A DNA stretch of 60,040 nt from NCBI GenBank assembly GCA_016188245.1, contig JACPIE010000001.1, positions 1-60,040 of the forward strand, in the 5' to 3' direction. Positions 46,544 through 56,813 of this stretch are shown piece after piece. How positions within the stretch are numbered: position 1 is the first letter of the stretch; every line of letters starts with the position of its first letter. Position numbers and translations under genes: made by a program. The notes beneath the pieces were generated by a model. That model saw only the letters and a program-made list of their open reading frames with translations. It did not search any database and was not told the DNA's origin. Origin of the DNA: Candidatus Woesearchaeota archaeon (lineage in GTDB: Archaea; Nanobdellota; Nanobdellia; Woesearchaeales; GW2011-AR4).

Positions 46544-49060
46544 ATGGAACATCCCATTTTCACTAAAAAAATTTCTAAAATCTTCCTTTGTTTTGTATTA
46601 ATACTCACATTTTCTTTGATGTTTCTTGGCTTTGCTGAAGCAGGAGGCGGAGGCAAAAAAGGAGGAAGCTCGCCACCACCGCCACCACCGCCATGCCAGA
46701 TACAAGGCGCCGGATGCTATAAAACAGGAGATTCAAAAGCCGGCTTTGGGGAGTTATCAACATCCGATTTTGCTTATTACCTTCCTGAAAGCAAATGCAT
46801 TCAGGGCAGTTGCACATGCGGCAGTGTCTCGCCAAATGTGGCAAAAGAAACAAACCCGGATGATTCAAGCGGAGCCTGCAGCTGCATTGCAGCAACAGAC
46901 TGGAATGCAAAGGCAAAATGCTGCGGAGATGATACAGATGATTGCGGCAGGATAAGCACAGGAGTTTTGTGCAGCATAGATTCAAATTCCGAATCAGCCC
47001 AATGGCTGCCTTCAACATCAAATTTAGGAGATATGAGATATGTTGGATGCTCAGGGCTCGAATATCTGTCTGACGGAAATAACTGGATTAAATGTGAAGG
47101 AACTTTCTGGAGAAGGACTGTAGGCAACAGCGAATACTTGTGCATCGGCAAGGGAAGGGAATCTATTGTAGAATGCTGCGGGGATGGATCCTGCAAATCA
47201 AGGGTTGACGGAAAAAGATTAACAACAGGACAGTCAGTCAATCCGTCAAAATACGAGGGAGGCACGCCAGCTTCAGATTCAAAAACTTACTACTGCGCGC
47301 CTGACAGAAGATTTTTGACTGACTTGGATGTTCCAGCTGCCCAAATCGGCGACAGGACTCTCATAGGCAAGAGCGCCTCAACCTGCCAAAAAGCAGGACT
47401 GGCATGGACAGGCACAAAATGCTGCAGCGAGGATGACGACACAAACGAATTTTACAATGACCCTGCCGGCACCGGAGGATGCTGGAATAAAGAGGATGCA
47501 ATAAGCGTCTCTTTTGTTGAAGGGACAGATAATTCTGTCGCCAATTTCAACGGCGAATTTCACGGATGCGCAATTGATAAAACCAATTTCAATACACAAA
47601 ATGATGAGCTTTTAAGCCTGGCTGACAAGCATACTAATGGAGCTTTGATAACAAACCACGATTACTGCTTTAATGACCCTGAAAAAAATTATTTCTGCTC
47701 TTACACAGAGCGATGGCTTCCGACAGACGGAACTGACAAAACCCATGTAAGCTTTGCTCCAGTCCAAAATCCGGAGCAGCCTGCAGACTGCTGCGCTGCT
47801 GATGAGTGCTGGAACGGGGAAGCATGCACTGAAAACCAAAAAGCAAACCCATTAGCGCAGCCGATCGGCAACAATTTAAGATGCATAGACGGCGAATGGA
47901 CCAACTCAATGCTAAAGCAAAGCCCTGACGGAAGCGCTTCAGGATACTGCCCAAAAAGCTCGCAATGCCTGCTCAATGTCTTTGGAAAGGATACCGGAAG
48001 CCAGTGCCTGGAGTCCGGAACATACCTTGATGACAATTATTGCGAAAACGGAATATGGTCAACAAGAACAAAACTTATAGCGCTGAAGCTGCTTGACATA
48101 AAGAGCGGAGATTTCACACTGTTCTGCGACAGCAAAGAAAATGCATTAAACAATCTCCAGCACCTAACTGGCTCAAATGAGGTTATAGCGAACACACTGG
48201 CAAACATGAAAACAAACAATTTCTGCGTGCTGAAAACAGGAAGCAAAATAATGGCTGCAACATCCATAAACAAAAACCTCGAGGAAGTGCCGGCCAATAG
48301 CCTGAGCATATTTGGTGTCACAAACTGCGATGACGCGCTCGTAGATGACGGGGAATACCACCCATGCGACAGTTCAAACAAGGCATGGTTCAACAAGAAG
48401 CTCAAGAGCTTTATTTACAGCCCTTCCGCGATTTCAGTTCCTTCGGGCAAAGAAACCGGATTTGAAGAATTTCTTGGCAATCCAATTAAGGGTGTGATAT
48501 TATCAATAAAAAGGCTCGTAAGCTCTCCGCCATTTGACGAATCCTACCTTAAAGGAATAAAGAAATTTGACAAGATTTATGTGAGCCAGCAGGGAAACAA
48601 AGCAATAACTGCCGCAATAGACGGGACAAGATTCAAGAACATTGTTGCAGAGTACAGGAACTTTGACACTGACATATGCAAATTTCTTGACCAGTACAGC
48701 CAAGCCAAAAAAGATGTTTCTTCCGGCATTTCATGCAGGAAAGAAGGCAGCAATTATTATGCTCTTGTGCAGGGCAGCCAGTTCACAAACATCAATCCGG
48801 AGCAGATATGGCAGGATTTGACGTCAAAGCTGAGGCTAAGCGGGACCAGCTCCGGTGCACTATCAACAGCGAGCTGTTTTGACGGTATTAAAAATCAAAA
48901 TGAAATAGGCATAGATTGCGGAGGAGCCTGCAAAGCTTGCGTTTCAGCCCAAAGCATATGCCAAAATGCGCAGAATGGTGAATTATGCGGAGGCTTAGAT
49001 ATAGCTTATACTTCTGGATATAAAAATACATGCTGCAAAGAATTTAAACTATGCTGTTAA
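46544..49060 (+). CDS. Large secreted Cys-rich surface protein (838 aa)
   Basis: Signal peptide, then GGGGKKGGSSPPPPPPP linker; many Cys; C-terminal CFDGIKNQNEIGIDCGGACKAC motif. Confidence 0.8.
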   Translation: MEHPIFTKKISKIFLCFVLILTFSLMFLGFAEAGGGGKKGGSSPPPPPPPCQIQGAGCYKTGDSKAGFGELSTSDFAYYLPESKCIQGSCTCGSVSPNVAKETNPDDSSGACSCIAATDWNAKAKCCGDDTDDCGRISTGVLCSIDSNSESAQWLPSTSNLGDMRYVGCSGLEYLSDGNNWIKCEGTFWRRTVGNSEYLCIGKGRESIVECCGDGSCKSRVDGKRLTTGQSVNPSKYEGGTPASDSKTYYCAPDRRFLTDLDVPAAQIGDRTLIGKSASTCQKAGLAWTGTKCCSEDDDTNEFYNDPAGTGGCWNKEDAISVSFVEGTDNSVANFNGEFHGCAIDKTNFNTQNDELLSLADKHTNGALITNHDYCFNDPEKNYFCSYTERWLPTDGTDKTHVSFAPVQNPEQPADCCAADECWNGEACTENQKANPLAQPIGNNLRCIDGEWTNSMLKQSPDGSASGYCPKSSQCLLNVFGKDTGSQCLESGTYLDDNYCENGIWSTRTKLIALKLLDIKSGDFTLFCDSKENALNNLQHLTGSNEVIANTLANMKTNNFCVLKTGSKIMAATSINKNLEEVPANSLSIFGVTNCDDALVDDGEYHPCDSSNKAWFNKKLKSFIYSPSAISVPSGKETGFEEFLGNPIKGVILSIKRLVSSPPFDESYLKGIKKFDKIYVSQQGNKAITAAIDGTRFKNIVAEYRNFDTDICKFLDQYSQAKKDVSSGISCRKEGSNYYALVQGSQFTNINPEQIWQDLTSKLRLSGTSSGALSTASCFDGIKNQNEIGIDCGGACKACVSAQSICQNAQNGELCGGLDIAYTSGYKNTCCKEFKLCC

Positions 49061-49063
49061 AAA

Positions 49064-49336
49064 ATGAAATTATTTTTTTTGATTGTTATTTTAATGATAT
49101 TGGCAATGCCTTCTGCATTCGCGGTTACAACAAGCGAACTTAAGCCAGTATTGAAGCAAGCTTTAATCACTTACTTTGAAAATCATTCAGATTCAAAATT
49201 AAGTGTTCCAGAGCTTAGAGACTTGCTAATCTCATTTTTCGAAACTCCAACAGGGCAAGAAGTTAATTTACTTGAATTCGATATGGGAAATGAGTTTAAA
49301 AAGCTGACCCGTAAGGATGTCCAGTGGTTGTTGTAG
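49064..49336 (+). CDS. Small secreted hypothetical protein
   Basis: Signal peptide MKLFFLIVILMILAMPSAFA; 90 aa. Confidence 0.5.
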   Translation: MKLFFLIVILMILAMPSAFAVTTSELKPVLKQALITYFENHSDSKLSVPELRDLLISFFETPTGQEVNLLEFDMGNEFKKLTRKDVQWLL

Positions 49337-49394
49337 TATCCTAAAGAAAAATCTAAATAGACTTGCGAATTTTACTTATTTTGAGGTGTGCATT

Positions 49395-49574
49395 ATGTCA
49401 ACAGAAAGCTGTTTATGGGAAGCAAAAGAAAAATTTCGAAAGGGAGTAGTAAGTTCAGTGCGAATAAGTTTTGTAACTTGTAGGACAAATGAATTAATGA
49501 AAGGTATGTCATCTGATTTTAGAGTTAGTGCAATGACACAAGCAAATAATGAGACTGATAAACAGAATCTTTAA
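49395..49574 (+). CDS. Small hypothetical protein
   Basis: 59-aa ORF with gaggtg Shine-Dalgarno-like sequence upstream. Confidence 0.35.
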   Translation: MSTESCLWEAKEKFRKGVVSSVRISFVTCRTNELMKGMSSDFRVSAMTQANNETDKQNL

Positions 49575-49623
49575 AGTAAGTAAAATTTAAATCCAAATAC
49601 AAAATAAGAAAACTAAAGAAAAT

Positions 49624-50409
49624 TTATTTAATAGTTTTTGCCATATAATTAACGAACATACTGACAATATCGGATGATTTTACCTTTATCCCGCTATTTG
49701 CCAGAAAATCTAAGAAAGGTTGCCTGACTTCGAATGCATCGATAACAGCATACTTTAGCACTGCTCCGCTAACACCTTCTCCTGGTTGCAGGGCATGGTA
49801 CAAAACTCTGGCAGGAATATTTTCTTCTCTTGCTGCTGTCTCAACAGCTTCTTGTAAAGTTCCTCTTTGCTCTTGAGGCAATTTAATTTTTTCACTTGCT
49901 ATTTCTCCTACTCTTGCTACAGCTCTTTCAATCCTACGTTCACGTTGAGATGACTCCTTTGACTGTTCAGAAGGATTATAGGCTGCAAATGTTTCATCAG
50001 GAACATGTATACCATAAAAATCTTTTATTGCCTGAGACAGAACTTGCGGGGTTATATCTGTCAATGAAACTAATTTACCCCTAGAGAACATCATATCTAT
50101 ATATAAATCTGCATCACCATTTTCTAACTTAACCTGCTCTTCGTACTGGGACGGGTCACTTAAGTTTCTAAATAAAGTTTTTGCTGATACTTTTGACATT
50201 CCTTTAAGAAAGTCATCATTTACCCATCTTCTATATTTTGCCGTAAAATCTCCTCGGACTTCTTCCCGAAAAACCAAAGGCTCATCAAAAGCGTTTATAT
50301 CCATAGAAACCATAGGAGAGCCTAGCTCCAAATCATTATGCCTTAAGCTTCTTTCAAGAGCAGATTCAATAGGTGCTTTTTTATAATCGGTTACTTTAAT
50401 ATTCTTCAT
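49624..50409 (-). CDS. Hypothetical protein on opposite strand within the surface locus
   Basis: 261-aa ORF, compositionally protein-like; no recognised family. Confidence 0.6.
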   Translation of the reverse strand: MKNIKVTDYKKAPIESALERSLRHNDLELGSPMVSMDINAFDEPLVFREEVRGDFTAKYRRWVNDDFLKGMSKVSAKTLFRNLSDPSQYEEQVKLENGDADLYIDMMFSRGKLVSLTDITPQVLSQAIKDFYGIHVPDETFAAYNPSEQSKESSQRERRIERAVARVGEIASEKIKLPQEQRGTLQEAVETAAREENIPARVLYHALQPGEGVSGAVLKYAVIDAFEVRQPFLDFLANSGIKVKSSDIVSMFVNYMAKTIK

Positions 50410-50578
50410 TTTGTACGAAGTTAGCTTACTTTATTTATAAAGTTTTCTATTTTTATTACTTAAAAGTAGTTATGTAATGAGTCCCCATAATAATAATTTC
50501 AATATAGAAAATAAACTCCTTGATTTATGACAAATTTTATATAGGTGCATTTAAACAGCATATGAAAAAAGAGGTAAA

Positions 50579-51763
50579 ATGAAATCAAGTTCTAAATCAC
50601 AGATAACTATGCTCATGATCATAGGATTAACATTATTCATAGTGATAAGCCTTGTTCTGTACCTTTCAAAATCTGCTGTTAAAAAGCAGAGCCAGCAGAA
50701 TATAAAAATCATACAGGAAACAGCTATAGAAACACAGCCGATAAAGGATTTTGCCGCAAAATGCATGGACAAGCTTGCCAAAGATGCAATTGTGATGATT
50801 GGAAGGCAGGGAGGGTATATATACAAAAGCCAGGGTGGAAATTTGGTGGATTATGAGGAAACTGATGAAGGGATTTTCTTTGTCAATTACAATGGAGTAA
50901 GGTCAACATACAACATACTGCAGCCGAAATTTGCCGTGCAGTCATACTCATCAGATGCGCCTGAATATCCGTGGCCAACTTTTCCTTACAGGACATCGGC
51001 TTCAAACGCCGAAATAGCTGAAGGATATTTCGGCATAAGCAATATGCCTCCACTAAATGCCCCTGAAGGCCCAAATTCAATACAAACACAGCTAGAAAAT
51101 TTTATTGACAGCAATCTGGCTGGCTGCATAGACATAAGCATTTTTGAGAAACAAGGACTGAGCATAGAAATGCAGCAGCCAAAAACAACTGCGACCATAA
51201 GCGGCAGCAACACATTCATACAGTCAAAAATCCCGATGACAATAACAAACCCCGCAACAAGAGAATCTACAGAACTTCATGATTTTTCAACGAACGTGGA
51301 CATAAGGCTCAAAGACATGTATTTTTTTGTGAAGGAGCTGATTGGGAACGACATCAAAAACGTAAAATTTGACATAGACGGCAGCGGAAATGATAAAGAT
51401 TCCTTCAGCGTGAAACTTATGAAAGGAATATCATCCCAAGACGACATAATAATTGTCACGGATGAAAAATCACTTATTTACGGGAAGCCTTTTGAATATG
51501 TTTTTGCAAGAAGAAACAGAATGCCGGCACTTCACTACATCAGAAAAAATATTCTTGAGTTTCCGCAGGGATACATTCTAAACATGAGCAGCCTGATTCC
51601 AAACCAGAAACTTGCAGCAGAGGACCCTGATGAGGATAACTACACATTTACAATAACTCCGGCTTTGCCGAAAAAACTTGAGGTTCCCCAGTTAAAATTC
51701 AAAATTGAAGTCAGCGACGGGCAGCTGGCAGACCACCAGACAATAACAGTCAACAGAAAATAA
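50579..51763 (+). CDS. N-terminally anchored extracellular protein with pilin-like N-terminus
   Basis: MKSSSKSQITMLMIIGLTLFIVISLVLYLSK; long extracellular region; agaggtaaaATG start context. Confidence 0.75.
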   Translation: MKSSSKSQITMLMIIGLTLFIVISLVLYLSKSAVKKQSQQNIKIIQETAIETQPIKDFAAKCMDKLAKDAIVMIGRQGGYIYKSQGGNLVDYEETDEGIFFVNYNGVRSTYNILQPKFAVQSYSSDAPEYPWPTFPYRTSASNAEIAEGYFGISNMPPLNAPEGPNSIQTQLENFIDSNLAGCIDISIFEKQGLSIEMQQPKTTATISGSNTFIQSKIPMTITNPATRESTELHDFSTNVDIRLKDMYFFVKELIGNDIKNVKFDIDGSGNDKDSFSVKLMKGISSQDDIIIVTDEKSLIYGKPFEYVFARRNRMPALHYIRKNILEFPQGYILNMSSLIPNQKLAAEDPDEDNYTFTITPALPKKLEVPQLKFKIEVSDGQLADHQTITVNRK

Positions 51764-51764
51764 G

Positions 51765-54700
51765 ATGAAAAAAGAGGCGATAGCTGCATCATTCCTGGCA
51801 TTTTTAATACTCTTATCCATGAATGCTGCAGCAGACGAAGTGGGGTGCTGCACAAATCCGGGGGCAAGCTCCCTTACATGCTCGGCAGACAGGCTGGCAT
51901 TGAGGGACAAGGAATGCTGCCCAAAGCCTGAAACAAGTTACACGAGCTATTACAAATCTCAGCAAAATCAAGACAGTCCTGTAAACGGAAATGACTGCTC
52001 ATCTCTTTTTTTCTTTCCAAACAAGGCATGCTCTGCAGTCGAAGCATGCGCCCTTGGATGCTGCTGCTCAGAGCTTGGAGGGTTAATTGCGCCTGAAGCA
52101 AGGTGCAAGGGCACAGGGCTTGCATTCTACAAAGGCGAAACAAACTGCAACCAGCTCTGCCCCATCCCGCAATGCAATGACGGCATTGACAATGACAATA
52201 ACGGATGCTCGGATTTTGAAAATGGCGACTTGGGATGCACAAGCCCGGCTGACAAGGATGAGTCAGGAGGAAGCTGCGCCCAGGAAGGGGCAGGATGCGG
52301 CAATCCCGGCTATCTGCCAAAATTAAGCAATCTTGAAATAACCCCCATAAAAGGGCAAAACAAATTTTCTCTCAAGTGGAAAGATGAATGCAGCGAAACA
52401 GCAGTTTCATACGATATATTAAGGTGCAAGGACAATGGATGCACAAATTTCGCATTTGTTGGAACGACAAACACAAACTCATTTGAAGATGCGTCTGGCC
52501 TCATGTTTGACATTTCTTACACCTACCAAATAAAAGCAAGGTACAATTTGCAGACTGCAATTCCCACAATAACAAAAACCGCGGCGCTCGGCAACATTGA
52601 ATGCTCCGGGCGCATGTCTGCATCAAACTTCTGCATACACGAGCCTTACTACACACAGTACAGGAATTACTTGTCATCAAACTTTCCGAATGAATTCAAG
52701 AGCTTTTCTGCGGGAGTCAGGGCAAAATTCAGCGACAGGTTCAACAAGGCATTTTTCTGCGACCAGTCGAACAGGCTCGTGCCTGAAGGCACTGCATGCA
52801 CCCAAAGCCAAGTATGCGCTGTCAGCAGCAACAAGCCTGCATGCCTGAGCAAAACCAGCTGCAATTATGAAGCTGCAAACCCATTCGGCCTGTTTTATAC
52901 CCAGCAGGAATGCGAAACAAACAAGTATTGCTTTTATGACAAGTCGCACTCTACTGTAGACTCATGCTTTGGATGCGACACTTCTATGGCATGCTATGAC
53001 TACAAGACAGATGAGGCATGCACGAGGGACAACTGCAAAGTCGGAAACTGCAAATGGAAAGCATTGGCAAGCCAGCTTGGAGTTGGAGTGTGCATGAGCG
53101 CGACAGAATACAACTGCCAATGGTGCGAGAAAAAAGGAGCATCCTCTTTGGAAAACTCAAGATCTTTCAACGAAGTATTTGATTTTTGCACAAGAGACAA
53201 ATCAAATGCGCTGTCAGAAGGCAGCTTTAAATGCTATTTCAGGAGCGGCAAATCAAAAAACTGCAATGAAGTTTCATGCAAGGATTATGACCCGGAGCAG
53301 TGCAGCAATGTCCAGATAATTCATGACGGAAACAACAATATTGTAAATCCTTCCCAGGATGAATGCGGCATAAAAGCATGCCAGAACATCAACGGCGCAT
53401 GCGCCAAGAACTCAGACGGCGACAACAGGGCAGACTGCGCATCTTCATCGTGCGAATCAGACTATTTTGCCCCAAACACAACTTTGCTGCCACTGATGAA
53501 AAAAGGGATTGTTGACAGCCTCGTGATACAGATATACGACAAAACAAGCGTAAACAGCTCAACTGTCTTAAGGAATTCAGAGGATTATTCCACATTCATG
53601 TGTGTGGAGCCGTGCGGCGCTAACGGCCATCCTTACAACACGTCACTGGCGAATAAGATAGTTGTGATAACCAACCTGAATGCATTTGACGGAAGCAGCG
53701 GAAACAAGCTTTTCAGCCTGGCTGACGGCACGAATGTCATAAGGTATTACTCTCAGGATCCTGCCAAAAACATAGAAGGAGTCAAAAAAATAACAATAGA
53801 AACGCATGCAAAATCAGACGGTCCAAGGGTATTTGCAGTCAATGTTACGGGCGCTTCAAAAATCCTGGACAAGCTCTACACAAGCAGCCAAAAGCCGTCA
53901 ATAACTATCCAATTCTTCGAGCCTGCAGCAATAACCTATGCAAGATTAACCAACAAACAAACAGGTTTGATAGTGGCGCTTCAGGCAGGAACAGAACTCA
54001 GCTCAAGATTCACTTTTTCAATAACAGAAACACTGCCTAATGGGGAGTATACCCTTGAAGTTAATGCAAAAGACGGCAACAATGTATTCATGGACAAGGC
54101 GCTATCCCAGATAGTAATAATTGACAACAGCAAGCCTTTGCTGGCAATAATCCCGCAAAACGGCGAAATATTCAATTCATCTTTTGTCGCGATGAAGCTG
54201 GCGTTCGACAAGGATGTCACTTTGAATTATGTAAAAATAAACTCTGAAGACATAACGAGCATGTTTTCAACAGCCGACAGCAAGGTTTTCACGGCAACTG
54301 TAAACTTAAGCGATGGCAATAAAAACCTTGAGGTTTCAGCTGCAGATTTTGCAAAAAATTTAGTGGCAGGCTCGGCATCATTCATTGTGGATGCAAACCC
54401 GGCCAACATAATCCTTGCCAGCCCAAGGTTCGGCACAGCCTCAAAATTCGTGTTCGACATTGCCGTTGAAACGGACAATGACGCGGCATGCAAGTACTCC
54501 CTAGACAACAACTTTGAGTTTGATTTCATGGATGCGTTCACGTCCACAGGGGGAACAATGCACTCCATATCCGGCTTCAACAAAATCCAGAATGGCGACA
54601 CATCCGGGCACAATTTGAACATAAGGTGCAAGGACCAAAGAGGAATATCGTTCAGGCAATTCAGCATCAATGTTGACACAACTCCTCCTGCCATAAACGG

Positions 54701-56813
54701 CGCATTTGCCTTTCCCAACCCGGTCATAGAAAAGCCTTCAATAACGACTTTGACAGTGGATTCTGACGAGAAGGTGGTGTGCAGGTTCAGCAACACCTCA
54801 AAAGAATTTGAATCCATGGACGGCAAATTTGAAGGGTTTGATGACAACAATTTCAGGGCAATAAACAGGCAGGCAATAACTGCCGAGAATGAAGGAGAAT
54901 ACTTATACTATGTCTCATGCAAAAATAAGGCTGAATTGATCTCGACTACAAAAGAAGCGCCCTTCAAAGTGGACCTGACAGTGCCGATATCAATAATCTC
55001 GCACACTCCGGAATTTTTTAACTCAACAAATATTGTGCTTGCAGCTGAAACCAACAAGAAGTCACAATGCAAATATTCAGAGACCGACAGCACAGCCCAA
55101 AACGGCGACATATTTGGAATGCCAAGCTACAGCCACACGCGGCAACTGACATTAATGCAGGGAAAGCATACTTTCTATATGGTGTGCAAAGACCAGTTTT
55201 TGCAAAAATTCTCGGACGTTGCCCAGATTTCATTCACAATTGACACAACTCCTCCTGTAATTCTCTCTGTTAATGACAGCAGCACCCTTGAAGGCAACCC
55301 TGAATTCACATTCAGCACCGACCATTTAAGAGTGAAATGGAAAAGCACAGACAACGAATCAATGGTAAGCTCCCACATCTATTCTATCATCGAATACGGG
55401 ACTGCAAGAGCTGTATTGAACAGCACTCCAAGCACTGCTAACAATGAATGGGTGATTGCCACAAAGCCAAATTCAACAGGCCTTGAGCTGGTTGACGGCA
55501 ACAAGTATTTCTTCAGGGTTAGGGCGAAAAATATTGTAGGGATATCCAGCAATGTAAGCGAAAGCGACGGCATAACTGTAGACTCGAGCCTGAAGCCGCT
55601 GAACTGCACGAACGGTGTCAAAGACCAGAAAGAAGCTGATGTCGACTGCGGCTCAGGATGCGATTTGTGCGGAACAGGCAAAAAATGCAGCTCCAATGCA
55701 GACTGCAAGACAAATTTCTGCAACAATGGAGTATGCGCTGCCCCAAACTGCGATGACAGCCTGAGGAACCAGGAGGAAAGTGATGTAGACTGCGGCGGCC
55801 AATGCAAAAAATGCCAAAATAACCAGGCATGCGGCAGCAGCAGCGACTGTGAAAGCGGGTACTGCGGCTTTGGCTTCTGCAAGCCGCAGGAGAGCTGCTC
55901 TGACAGCAGGCTCAGCCCTGGAGAAGCGGATATAGACTGCGGCGGCCATTGCCCAACAAAATGCTTTGAAGGAAAAGCCTGCAGCTTTAACGAAGACTGC
56001 GGGGAAGCGCTTCAATGCGTTGCTTCCAGCTGCAAGAGATGCAATGACAATGACAGAAACTGCAACGGCATCCCTGACGAGCAGGAGAACATACAAACCA
56101 AAGACACAGACAATGACGGCATGACGGATGAATGGGAAATACAAAATGGGCTGAATCCAAATGACCCAAGCGACGCAAATTCAGACTCAGACAGCGACGA
56201 ATTGACAAATCTTGAGGAATTCAGAGTGGCAGACACATATGGCAAAAGCACGAATCCCAATTTAGCAGACACAGACGGCGATTCTTTCTCAGACAAGGAG
56301 GAAATTGACAATGGAACGAGCCCGGTGGATCCGGAAGATTTTCCAAAATCAAATCTCGCAAAAATTTTAGGCTTTGTGATTGGGCTAGCAGTGCTGCTGT
56401 CCGGATTCGGCTACTTTGCATACAAAGTGATGAAGAAAAAAGAGATGAAGCATGGTAAAATGCAGCCGATGGCAATGCCAAAAATCGCAGTCCGCCAGGA
56501 AAAACAAACAATCAGTCCGGCAAAGCGCGAAGGCGAAACAATCAGGGAGCAGCTCAGGAAAAAAGAGGCGCAAAAGGAAAAAGAGAGGCAAATGCTTTTT
56601 GAGCCGTTCGGCAGGCATGAAAAAACCGAAACAAAGCCAGAAATAAAAAAAGAGCAGAAAAATCACGATGCCAAAAAAGGAAAAAAAGAGGAGGTGTTCT
56701 CAAAGCTTACAAAAATGGCCATTGAAAAAAAACCCGCAAAGCCGAGAGCCAAGCCAAAGCAAAAAGACAAGCTGGAAAATCTCTACAAGCTGGCAAAATC
56801 AAAAAGAAAATGA
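51765..56813 (+). CDS. Giant Cys-rich surface protein/adhesin (1682 aa) with Ca-binding-like repeats, C-terminal TM and basic tail
   Basis: Signal peptide; repeated Ig-like/fibronectin-like segments; three C-x-VDCGG-type repeats; DTDNDGMTDEWEIQNGLNP and DTDGDSFSDKEEIDNGTSP; TM near C-terminus; Lys-rich tail. Confidence 0.85.
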   Translation: MKKEAIAASFLAFLILLSMNAAADEVGCCTNPGASSLTCSADRLALRDKECCPKPETSYTSYYKSQQNQDSPVNGNDCSSLFFFPNKACSAVEACALGCCCSELGGLIAPEARCKGTGLAFYKGETNCNQLCPIPQCNDGIDNDNNGCSDFENGDLGCTSPADKDESGGSCAQEGAGCGNPGYLPKLSNLEITPIKGQNKFSLKWKDECSETAVSYDILRCKDNGCTNFAFVGTTNTNSFEDASGLMFDISYTYQIKARYNLQTAIPTITKTAALGNIECSGRMSASNFCIHEPYYTQYRNYLSSNFPNEFKSFSAGVRAKFSDRFNKAFFCDQSNRLVPEGTACTQSQVCAVSSNKPACLSKTSCNYEAANPFGLFYTQQECETNKYCFYDKSHSTVDSCFGCDTSMACYDYKTDEACTRDNCKVGNCKWKALASQLGVGVCMSATEYNCQWCEKKGASSLENSRSFNEVFDFCTRDKSNALSEGSFKCYFRSGKSKNCNEVSCKDYDPEQCSNVQIIHDGNNNIVNPSQDECGIKACQNINGACAKNSDGDNRADCASSSCESDYFAPNTTLLPLMKKGIVDSLVIQIYDKTSVNSSTVLRNSEDYSTFMCVEPCGANGHPYNTSLANKIVVITNLNAFDGSSGNKLFSLADGTNVIRYYSQDPAKNIEGVKKITIETHAKSDGPRVFAVNVTGASKILDKLYTSSQKPSITIQFFEPAAITYARLTNKQTGLIVALQAGTELSSRFTFSITETLPNGEYTLEVNAKDGNNVFMDKALSQIVIIDNSKPLLAIIPQNGEIFNSSFVAMKLAFDKDVTLNYVKINSEDITSMFSTADSKVFTATVNLSDGNKNLEVSAADFAKNLVAGSASFIVDANPANIILASPRFGTASKFVFDIAVETDNDAACKYSLDNNFEFDFMDAFTSTGGTMHSISGFNKIQNGDTSGHNLNIRCKDQRGISFRQFSINVDTTPPAINGAFAFPNPVIEKPSITTLTVDSDEKVVCRFSNTSKEFESMDGKFEGFDDNNFRAINRQAITAENEGEYLYYVSCKNKAELISTTKEAPFKVDLTVPISIISHTPEFFNSTNIVLAAETNKKSQCKYSETDSTAQNGDIFGMPSYSHTRQLTLMQGKHTFYMVCKDQFLQKFSDVAQISFTIDTTPPVILSVNDSSTLEGNPEFTFSTDHLRVKWKSTDNESMVSSHIYSIIEYGTARAVLNSTPSTANNEWVIATKPNSTGLELVDGNKYFFRVRAKNIVGISSNVSESDGITVDSSLKPLNCTNGVKDQKEADVDCGSGCDLCGTGKKCSSNADCKTNFCNNGVCAAPNCDDSLRNQEESDVDCGGQCKKCQNNQACGSSSDCESGYCGFGFCKPQESCSDSRLSPGEADIDCGGHCPTKCFEGKACSFNEDCGEALQCVASSCKRCNDNDRNCNGIPDEQENIQTKDTDNDGMTDEWEIQNGLNPNDPSDANSDSDSDELTNLEEFRVADTYGKSTNPNLADTDGDSFSDKEEIDNGTSPVDPEDFPKSNLAKILGFVIGLAVLLSGFGYFAYKVMKKKEMKHGKMQPMAMPKIAVRQEKQTISPAKREGETIREQLRKKEAQKEKERQMLFEPFGRHEKTETKPEIKKEQKNHDAKKGKKEEVFSKLTKMAIEKKPAKPRAKPKQKDKLENLYKLAKSKRK

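Noticed and set aside
55600-55990. Possible DNA repeat array or CRISPR-like structure in the Cys-rich region
   Set aside because: Repeats are at protein level (VDCGG modules) with variable DNA and in-frame spacing; no CRISPR repeat-spacer structure.
46605-56666. Minus-strand ORFs opposite the giant surface proteins (e.g. 54227-54850, 55379-55882)
   Set aside because: Antisense to long ORFs with signal peptides, TM segments and repeats; no independent support.
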